Source: Pseudomonas mosselii
GTDB taxonomy: Bacteria; Pseudomonadota; Gammaproteobacteria; Pseudomonadales; Pseudomonadaceae
Reading direction: 5' to 3'
NCBI RefSeq assembly: GCF_005796105.1
Contig: NZ_VAUO01000009.1
Coordinates: 124,001 to 188,000 of the forward strand
DNA length: 64,000 bases
Position 1 is the first letter of the stretch. The number at the start of each line of letters is the position of its first letter. Under the pieces are notes generated by a model. It was not told where the DNA came from. It worked only from the letters and a program-made list of their open reading frames with translations, and did not search any database. Below are positions 18,037 through 24,470 of the stretch, piece after piece. The translations under genes were made by a program, and so were the position numbers.

Positions 18037-18822
18037 ATGGATGTAGGTTCTTTCGGTTTCACCCTTGCAGGACTGATAGTGGGTTTCATCGTCGGCATGA
18101 CCGGCGTCGGCGGCGGTTCGCTGATGACCCCGATCCTGCTGTGGTTCGGCATCAACCCTGCCACCGCCGTGGGCACCGACTTGCTCTACGCAGCTATCAC
18201 CAAGGCCAGCGGTGTCTGGGTGCACGGACGTAACAAGAACATTGACTGGAAGATCACCGGCTGGCTGAGCCTGGGCAGCGTGCCGGCCGCAGCGCTGACG
18301 CTGTGGTTCCTCAGCACCCTGCACGCCGACACCTCCGCGCTCAACGCGATCATCAAGCAGGGCCTGGCCGTGGTCCTGATCCTCACCGCCCTGGCGATCC
18401 TGTTCAAGTCGCACTTGCAGGCGTTCGCCAACCGGCACGCTGGCGACCACTACCACCTCAGCGACCGGACCTTGAACGTGCTGACCGTCATCACCGGCGT
18501 CGTGCTGGGGGTGATGGTCACGCTGACCTCCATCGGTGCGGGCGCGCTAGGCACCGTAGCACTGTTCCTGCTCTACCCGTTCCTGGTCACCCGCCGCCTG
18601 GTGGGCACCGAGATCGCCCATGCCGTACCCCTGACCCTGGTGGCCGGCCTTGGCCATGCCGGCATGGGCAACATGGACTGGTCGCTGCTGGGCTACCTGC
18701 TGCTGGGTTCGCTGCCAGGCATCTACCTGGGCAGCCACTTGACCGGGCGCATCTCCGACCGCGTGCTGCGTCCATGCCTGGCGACCATGCTGCTGCTGAT
18801 CGGTTACAAGCTGGCCTTCTGA
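18037..18822 (+). CDS. TauE/SafE family membrane permease (probable sulfite/organosulfur or anion exporter)
   Basis: The 261-residue protein is almost entirely hydrophobic, with about 7-8 membrane helices. It has the internally duplicated glycine-rich motif of the TauE/SafE (DUF81) family: GMTGVGGGSLMTPIL near residue 22 and TSIGAGALGTVAL near residue 165. Members export sulfite, sulfoacetate or related anions, but substrates are mostly unassigned. It starts at ATG 18037 with an AT-rich stretch (17941-17995) just upstream that likely holds its promoter. A perfect 16-bp inverted repeat follows the stop codon. It lies between a chemoreceptor and a Tat-type aminotransferase, with no sulfonate genes nearby. 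Confidence 0.88.
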   Translation: MDVGSFGFTLAGLIVGFIVGMTGVGGGSLMTPILLWFGINPATAVGTDLLYAAITKASGVWVHGRNKNIDWKITGWLSLGSVPAAALTLWFLSTLHADTSALNAIIKQGLAVVLILTALAILFKSHLQAFANRHAGDHYHLSDRTLNVLTVITGVVLGVMVTLTSIGAGALGTVALFLLYPFLVTRRLVGTEIAHAVPLTLVAGLGHAGMGNMDWSLLGYLLLGSLPGIYLGSHLTGRISDRVLRPCLATMLLLIGYKLAF

Positions 18823-18828
18823 GCACAG

Positions 18829-18868
18829 GCCGCAGGGGCTGCGCAGAGCAGCGCGCAGCCCCTGCGGC
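18829..18868 (+). terminator. 16-bp perfect hairpin after the TauE-like gene
   Basis: GCCGCAGGGGCTGCGC (18829-18844) and GCGCAGCCCCTGCGGC (18853-18868) form a perfect 16-bp stem with an 8-nt loop, 6 bp after the stop codon. It is probably a terminator, although no T-run follows. Confidence 0.6.
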
Positions 18869-18975
18869 GCTGGCGGTCGGCGCTGTAGCCGGGCAGTAAC
18901 AGCGTTTTGCCACCCTTAATTGCCCCCGCAACCATTCGTCACTAGTTCAACTGCCACCTAACAGGGAAGTTGAAC

Positions 18976-20064
18976 ATGACAGATCTTTCACGTCGTTCAC
19001 TGGTTGGGCTGGGCTTGAGCCTGCCGCTGCTCGGTCAACTGAGCTGGGCCAGCCAGACACCAACGTCGGCCTCGCAGGACGGCCCGGTACAGATCAATTT
19101 CAACGAAAGTCCTTGGGGCCCCTGCAGCGCCGCACGCAAGGCGATGCAGGACGGTATCGCGCAGAGCGGCCGCTACCCCTACAAGGCCCAGTACCGGCTG
19201 ATCGACCTGTTCGCCGAGCGCCACGACCTGCCGTCAGCGCACGTGGGCGTCTTCTGCGGCTCGAAGCTCGCGTTGCAGCACGCCGTCATGGCCTTTACCG
19301 GCCCACGCAGTCTGGTGATCGCCGAACCGTCCTACGAAGCCCCAGTCGAAGCAGCCAAAGGCCACGGCGCACCGGTGCATAGCGTGCCGCTGAACAAGCA
19401 CCATGCCCACGACATCGACGCCATGCTCGCAGCCGACGCTCAGGCCGGGATGATCTACGTGTGCAACCCCAACAACCCCACCGGCACCCTTACACCACGC
19501 CGCGACATCGAGCGCCTGCTGATGCGCAAGCCGGCCGGCAGCGTGGTGGTGATCGATGAGGCTTATATTCATTTCAGCGACGCGCCAAGCTGCCTGGATC
19601 TGGTCAAGGAACATCCCGACCTGCTGGTGCTGCAAACCTTCTCCAAGCTCTATGGCATGGCCGGCGCACGCCTGGGCCTGGCCATCGGTCAAGCACCGCT
19701 GTTGGCCAGGCTCGAAGTATTCGACGGCGACAACGTCGCCCCCGCCTCAACGCTGCTGGCAGGCTTGGCCAGCCTGCAAGATCCCCAACTCGTGGCGCAG
19801 CGCAAGCGTGACAACGCGCGCCTGCGCGATCACACCATCGCCTGGCTGGGCGAGCGCGGCTGGCGCTGCACCGCCTCCCATGCCAACTGCTTCATGATCG
19901 ACTTACGCAGTCACGCACAACCGCTGATCGAGCGCCTGGCGCGCGAGCAGGTGCTGGTGGGCCGTGTGTGGCCAAGCTGGCCGCACTGGATGCGCGTAAG
20001 CGTCGGTGACGAGAACGACATGCGGCGCTTTCGCGAAGCGTTCGCCAAGGTGACCGCTGGCTGA
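18976..20064 (+). CDS. Tat-exported PLP-dependent aminotransferase, HisC-like
   Basis: The 362-residue protein starts MTDLSRRSLVGLGLSLPLLG, a twin-arginine signal (SRRSLV plus a hydrophobic stretch, predicted cleavage after about residue 28). The rest is a class I/II aminotransferase of the histidinol-phosphate type. It has YVCNPNNPTGT, the aspartate in VVIDEAYIHF, and the PLP lysine Lys224 in FSKLYGMAGARLGLA with Arg downstream. The ATG at 18976 has GGGAAG 7 nt upstream. The substrate is unknown; a role in histidine synthesis is unlikely for an exported enzyme. It sits between a TauE-like permease and a chemoreceptor. Similar Tat-exported PLP enzymes such as PvdN modify periplasmic metabolites. 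Confidence 0.88.
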   Translation: MTDLSRRSLVGLGLSLPLLGQLSWASQTPTSASQDGPVQINFNESPWGPCSAARKAMQDGIAQSGRYPYKAQYRLIDLFAERHDLPSAHVGVFCGSKLALQHAVMAFTGPRSLVIAEPSYEAPVEAAKGHGAPVHSVPLNKHHAHDIDAMLAADAQAGMIYVCNPNNPTGTLTPRRDIERLLMRKPAGSVVVIDEAYIHFSDAPSCLDLVKEHPDLLVLQTFSKLYGMAGARLGLAIGQAPLLARLEVFDGDNVAPASTLLAGLASLQDPQLVAQRKRDNARLRDHTIAWLGERGWRCTASHANCFMIDLRSHAQPLIERLAREQVLVGRVWPSWPHWMRVSVGDENDMRRFREAFAKVTAG

Positions 20065-20150
20065 GGCCAGCGCGTTGCCGAGGGTTTCGATCGGCACCCT
20101 GACCTGAAGATCAAGACAATCGCTCACATTCTTGTACACGAAATTTCTAC

Positions 20151-20177
20151 TAAAGGTTTATATTCGAGCCGCCGAAA
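20151..20177 (+). promoter_or_regulatory. possible FliA promoter of the second dCache chemoreceptor
   Basis: TAAA (20151-20154), 16 bp, then GCCGAAA (20171-20177) resembles the flagellar sigma-28 pattern. The spacer is one base long and the -10 is less good than at the other receptor genes in this window. Confidence 0.35.
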
Positions 20178-20253
20178 CAGACATAGATAGCAACAGGCCA
20201 GCCTGCCTCGAATTCGGCCTTGCGTTCCTCCACTCTCCCGGATGGGTGTCTCG

Positions 20254-22194
20254 ATGAAGATAAAAAATAAACTGGTCCTGGCCTTCGTGCTGGTGGCCTT
20301 TATCCCGGTTGCATTGGTGGGCGGTATCTCGGTGCTGAATATCCGGGCCGATGCAGTGGATCAATTCCTCGACAGCAGCACCCGTGAAATTCGCCAGATC
20401 GACGGCAACATGCGGCAATTCTTCGACGCGACGTTGCAGAACGTCGATCAAATGTCCAAGGATCCTGTATACAATTCGGTCGATACACTTAAAGACTACA
20501 CAGCGGCCGATGCGCCCAGCAAACCGATGCCGGCCAGCGCACAGCGGGTCATCGACGCCTTTGCCCGCTACGGCACCACCCACCCGGCCGCCGCGATCCT
20601 GTCCATCGGCCTGGAAGACGGCACCTACGCCAAATGGCCCGACGACCCGCAACTGGCCAAATACGATCCGCGTGCCCGCCCCTGGTACAAGGCCGCGATG
20701 GCCACCCCCGACAAGACCGTACGCACGGCAGCCTACTACTACGACAAGGATGACGTCGCCCTGGTCGGAACTGCCCGCGCGCTACTCGATCCGGCCGGCA
20801 AGCCCCGTGGCGTGTTCGTGGTCAGCGTATCGCTGAAAAACCTCACCGAGCTGATCAAGAGCATCAAGCTGGGCGACAGCGGCTACGTGATGCTGATCGA
20901 AGACAGCACGGTGCTGGTCGACCCACGCGATGCCGGGCATAGCTTCAAACAGCTCAAGGACCTCGGCGCACCTTACGCACAACTGGCAGCCACCGCACAG
21001 GGCTCCACCGAGGTGGTGATCGACGGCGTGCGCTACATGGCCAATGTCTGGACTTCGCCAGGCCTGGGCTGGCGTTTCGTCGGGCTGATCGAGTACAACG
21101 AGGTGATGGCCGCCGCCACCCACATGACCTACACCATCACGGTCATCGTGCTGGTGCTGGCACTGGTCTTCGCCTTGATAGCGGCAGCCTTCTCGCGAGT
21201 GATCGTCAAACCGATCAGCCAAGTCAGCGTTGGCCTGCAATCGATCGCCGAAGGCGAAGGCGACCTGCGCCGCGACCTGCAGGTTCAGGGCCGCGACGAA
21301 ACGGCTGAGTTGGCCGGCTGGTTCAACAAGTTCCTTGCGGCCATTCGCCAGTTGATCCAGCGCATTGGCGCGGCCTCCACCAACCTTCACGAAGCGTCCA
21401 AGGCCAACAGCGCCATGGCCGGTGACATGAACGAGGCAGCCGGACGCCAGCGCGAGGCCGTCGAGCTGGTATCGACCGCCTTCAACGAAATGGTCGCCAC
21501 TGCCAACGAAGTGGCGCGCTCTTGCAGCAGCGCAGCTGACGCCGCCGAGAACGGCCACCGCCGGGTCGCCGAAGGCAAGCAACAGATCGAGGCCACCACC
21601 GACAACGTCAACCGCCTGGGCGTGCGCCTGAGCGAGTCGTCCCAGGCCATGGTCGAGCTTGAGGAAGGCAGCCGCAGCATCAACCAGATCCTGGGCACCA
21701 TCCGCGCCATCGCCGAGCAGACCAACCTGCTGGCGTTAAACGCCGCCATCGAGGCTGCCCGTGCTGGCGACCAAGGCCGCGGCTTCGCCGTGGTGGCCGA
21801 TGAAGTCCGTGCCCTGGCCAAACGCACCTCGGACTCCACCGGCGAGATCGACCAGTTGCTCAACACCCTCGGCGTCAAGACGCAGGAAGTGTCGAACAAG
21901 ATGGACAGTTGCCTGGACCTGTCGCGCGCCAGTGTGTCGTCAATCGAAAGTGCACGGGAGAGTTTCGAGGGCATCCAGCTGTCGGTGAACGAGATCCGCG
22001 ACCAGAACCTGCAGATCTCTGCCGCAGCCGAAGAGCAGCACAGCGTAGCCGAGGAAATCAACCGGCATATCCAGCAGATCTACGACGAAGCGCGGCTGGT
22101 GGAGGGCCTGGCCAACTCAGCGCAGTCCGACTCCGGGCGCCTGGCGCAGTTGTCGGATGAACTCAATGGCCTGGTTGGACGATTCAAGTCCTGA
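20254..22194 (+). CDS. methyl-accepting chemotaxis protein with dCache domain (ligand unknown)
   Basis: The 646-residue receptor has a membrane helix near 8-28, a periplasmic dCache domain (about 33-280), a second helix (about 285-310), HAMP, and a signalling domain with the hairpin EQTNLLALNAAIEAARAGD. The Cache domain has YDPRARPWY and a YYYDKDD loop, but the aspartate of the amino-acid motif is replaced (VVSVSLKNL), so it is probably not an amino-acid receptor. Polyamine or quaternary-amine receptors of Pseudomonas have similar domains. I chose the ATG at 20254 because GGATGGG lies 7 nt upstream; an ATG at 20242 is possible. It ends near a 13-bp hairpin shared with the convergent ABC gene. 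Confidence 0.9.
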   Translation: MKIKNKLVLAFVLVAFIPVALVGGISVLNIRADAVDQFLDSSTREIRQIDGNMRQFFDATLQNVDQMSKDPVYNSVDTLKDYTAADAPSKPMPASAQRVIDAFARYGTTHPAAAILSIGLEDGTYAKWPDDPQLAKYDPRARPWYKAAMATPDKTVRTAAYYYDKDDVALVGTARALLDPAGKPRGVFVVSVSLKNLTELIKSIKLGDSGYVMLIEDSTVLVDPRDAGHSFKQLKDLGAPYAQLAATAQGSTEVVIDGVRYMANVWTSPGLGWRFVGLIEYNEVMAAATHMTYTITVIVLVLALVFALIAAAFSRVIVKPISQVSVGLQSIAEGEGDLRRDLQVQGRDETAELAGWFNKFLAAIRQLIQRIGAASTNLHEASKANSAMAGDMNEAAGRQREAVELVSTAFNEMVATANEVARSCSSAADAAENGHRRVAEGKQQIEATTDNVNRLGVRLSESSQAMVELEEGSRSINQILGTIRAIAEQTNLLALNAAIEAARAGDQGRGFAVVADEVRALAKRTSDSTGEIDQLLNTLGVKTQEVSNKMDSCLDLSRASVSSIESARESFEGIQLSVNEIRDQNLQISAAAEEQHSVAEEINRHIQQIYDEARLVEGLANSAQSDSGRLAQLSDELNGLVGRFKS

Positions 22195-22218
22195 GTAAGC
22201 AGCGAATCGATGCAGCAA

Positions 22219-22261
22219 GCTCGATAGGCTCTGGCAGCCAAGCCGCCTGAGCCTATCGAGC
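22219..22261. terminator. 13-bp hairpin between convergent genes
   Basis: GCTCGATAGGCTC (22219-22231) pairs with GAGCCTATCGAGC (22249-22261). It lies between the chemoreceptor stop (22194) and the convergent ABC exporter stop (22297), and may serve as a two-way terminator. Confidence 0.55.
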
Positions 22262-22296
22262 GAGCACCGCCACGCGCGCCTATCGCGAGCACCGCC

Positions 22297-24111
22297 TCAT
22301 ACCGGCAGCGGCGCCGCCTGCTGTTCGAGTAACGTCCACCCACCCTGCCCGTCCACCTCCAGCCGATGGCTGTGCAACTGCGCCAACGTGCTGCGATGCC
22401 CCACACTCACCAGCACCGCCTGCGGCATCTCGCTACGCAGCAGTGCATACATCCCATGCTCCAAGCCCTCGTCCATCGCCGAGGTGGACTCATCGAGAAA
22501 CACCATCTGCGGCTGGTTGAACAGCACCCGGGCAAAGGCCAGGCGCTGCTGTTCACCCAACGACAAGATACGCGACCAGTCACAGCGCTCATCCAGGCGT
22601 TGCGCCAGGTGCGCCAGGTTCACCTGACGCAAGGCCTGCTGCGCGCGCGCATCGTGCGCAGGCGAGGCTTCGCCGGGGTAAGCGATAGCCGTACGCAAGT
22701 CGCCCAACGGCAGGTACGGGCGCTGTGACAAGAACAGCGCCTGATGCCCCAACGGCCGGTGCACGCTACCGTCGGCGTACGGCCATAGCCCGGCCAGGGC
22801 GCGTAACAGCGTGGTCTTGCCGCTGCCTGAAGGGCCTTTGATCAGCAACGCCTGGCCGGCCTGCAAGTGCACGTTCAGGTCGCTGATCAGCGCATGACCG
22901 TCCGGGCGCCTGACCTGCAACGCACTAATGACCAACGCACCGGACAACGCTTCGGCGTGTACCTTGGGCAGTGCGGCGGCTTGCCGGTTGGCGTCGAGAA
23001 AATCGGTCAGCCGGTCCAGGGTGGCACGGTAGCTGGCAAAGGTGTCGTAGGATTCGCGGAAGAACGACAGTGAATCCTGCACCTGGCCAAACGCCTGGGA
23101 GGTCTGCATCACGTCGCCCAGCTTGATCGCACCGCTGAAAAAACGTGGCGCCTGCAAGATGAATGGAAACACCACCGCCACTTGGCTGACCCCAAGGTTG
23201 AACCCGCTGAACTTGAGGTTCCGGTATACCAGCGCCCAGGCGTTGCCTATCAGCGCGAAAAACCGTCCAAGCAACGTTCCACGCTCGACCTGCGCGCCCT
23301 GGTAGAACGCAATGTTTTCGGCGTTCTCGCGCAAGCGCATGAGCGCATAGCGAAAGTTGGCCGTGAGTTGTTCATTGAGAAAATTCAGGCGGATCAGTGG
23401 CTGACCAAGGCGGAACGCTATCCAGGTGGCGATCAGCACATACACGTACACCGCGAACACCATCGCCCGAGGCACCTCGACCCCCGCCACCGTCAAAGGC
23501 GCCGACAGGCCCCAGAGGATCCCGGTGAACGCCACCAACGACACCAGCGCGCTGACCGCACCCAAGGCCAACGACAGCGAACCGCTGACAAACGCGTTGA
23601 TGTCCAGCTCGATGCGCTGGTCGGGGTTGTCTACCGGCTGGGCGAGGAACTGGCCACGGTAGTAGGCGTCGCCGCGCATCCAGTCAGCGCTGAGGCGTTC
23701 GGTCAACCAGACCCGCCAGTGGATGTTGAAGGCCTGGGTCAGGTAGAAGTTGAACAGCGCGCGCAGTACATGGATGCTGGCCAGCACCGCGAACACCCCG
23801 AGCAGGTACCAGAACGCGCTTTGGTCAAGGCCCTGCAAGGCGCTGTAGAAGCCGTTGTACCAGAACGAGAACAGCACCTGCAGGCGTACCGCGAACAACG
23901 CCAGCACCAGCAGCAGCGCGAACCCCAGCAACGGCCGCACACTGCGCCGGACACTGAAATACGGCCCGGCCAGTTGCCAGAACTGCCGCCCCCAGCGGGT
24001 ATGCCGCGCGGCAAGCCAGGCGGCGGCGGTAAAACTGACGAAGGTGATCAAGGTGGCAATCGCCAGCCAGCTCAGGCTCTCTTGCAGGGCCTGGTGCCAG
24101 TTCATGTGCAT
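22297..24111 (-). CDS. ABC transporter, fused permease/ATPase of the SbmA/BacA-like (YddA) family
   Basis: The 604-residue protein has six or so membrane helices in the first 330 residues of the SbmA/BacA type (with RWRVWLTE-like block HWRVWLTERLSADWMRG and PVDNPDQRIELDI), then an ABC ATPase domain. The ATPase has Walker A GPSGSGKTT, a signature LSLGEQQRLAFARVL and Walker B MVFLDES. Family members move peptides, cobalamin-type or very long fatty substrates across the inner membrane; the substrate here is not known. The ATG at 24109-24111 was chosen because the frame upstream (to 24162) carries no hydrophobic or family features; the ATG two codons on is also possible. It lies between a chemoreceptor and the formate dehydrogenase operon. 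Confidence 0.88.
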   Translation of the reverse strand: MHMNWHQALQESLSWLAIATLITFVSFTAAAWLAARHTRWGRQFWQLAGPYFSVRRSVRPLLGFALLLVLALFAVRLQVLFSFWYNGFYSALQGLDQSAFWYLLGVFAVLASIHVLRALFNFYLTQAFNIHWRVWLTERLSADWMRGDAYYRGQFLAQPVDNPDQRIELDINAFVSGSLSLALGAVSALVSLVAFTGILWGLSAPLTVAGVEVPRAMVFAVYVYVLIATWIAFRLGQPLIRLNFLNEQLTANFRYALMRLRENAENIAFYQGAQVERGTLLGRFFALIGNAWALVYRNLKFSGFNLGVSQVAVVFPFILQAPRFFSGAIKLGDVMQTSQAFGQVQDSLSFFRESYDTFASYRATLDRLTDFLDANRQAAALPKVHAEALSGALVISALQVRRPDGHALISDLNVHLQAGQALLIKGPSGSGKTTLLRALAGLWPYADGSVHRPLGHQALFLSQRPYLPLGDLRTAIAYPGEASPAHDARAQQALRQVNLAHLAQRLDERCDWSRILSLGEQQRLAFARVLFNQPQMVFLDESTSAMDEGLEHGMYALLRSEMPQAVLVSVGHRSTLAQLHSHRLEVDGQGGWTLLEQQAAPLPV

Positions 24112-24205
24112 GATGAGGTGTCCGTGCCGGGGTTTTCGCGAGGTTAGCACCGGCAAGGGCAAAACCCGGCGAACATGACGGACATTTCATTTTTTCGCCA
24201 GGCCA

Positions 24206-24237
24206 GCCCGCGCCCACGGTTCATGCCGGGCGCGGGC
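24206..24237. other. 10-bp hairpin between fdsD and the ABC exporter gene
   Basis: GCCCGCGCCC (24206-24215) pairs with GGGCGCGGGC (24228-24237). It lies 30 bp past the fdsD stop in the minus direction. No T-run follows it, so its role is uncertain. Confidence 0.4.
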
Positions 24238-24266
24238 GACCCCGCGAGGGCGGCGCAGCGGGGCGG

Positions 24267-24470
24267 CTAGCTCAAAGCCTCCTTGACCTTCTCATCCACC
24301 CCGTCGCCCGGATGGCGCTCGATCCACTCACCCAACTGCCTGAGCATTGCCGGGGTCCAGAAGCTCTTGAGGTGCTGGCGCACGCCCTGCACCGCCGTGG
24401 CGCGGTCCGGTTCGCTGTCGAAGTAATGCGCGATCTGATTGGCCATTTTCACCAGGTTGTCGTCGCTCAT
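24267..24470 (-). CDS. fdsD: NAD-dependent formate dehydrogenase subunit delta
   Basis: This 67-residue cytoplasmic protein (MSDDNLVKMANQIAHYFDSE) is of the FdsD type, with the family end WIERHPGDGVDEKVKEALS. FdsD is a small subunit needed for assembly or activity of the Fds complex. Its ATG overlaps the stop codon of fdsA by 4 nt, so the two are translationally coupled. The fdsC (FdhD-type) gene that lies between fdsA and fdsD in Cupriavidus-type operons is absent here. Confidence 0.93.
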   Translation of the reverse strand: MSDDNLVKMANQIAHYFDSEPDRATAVQGVRQHLKSFWTPAMLRQLGEWIERHPGDGVDEKVKEALS

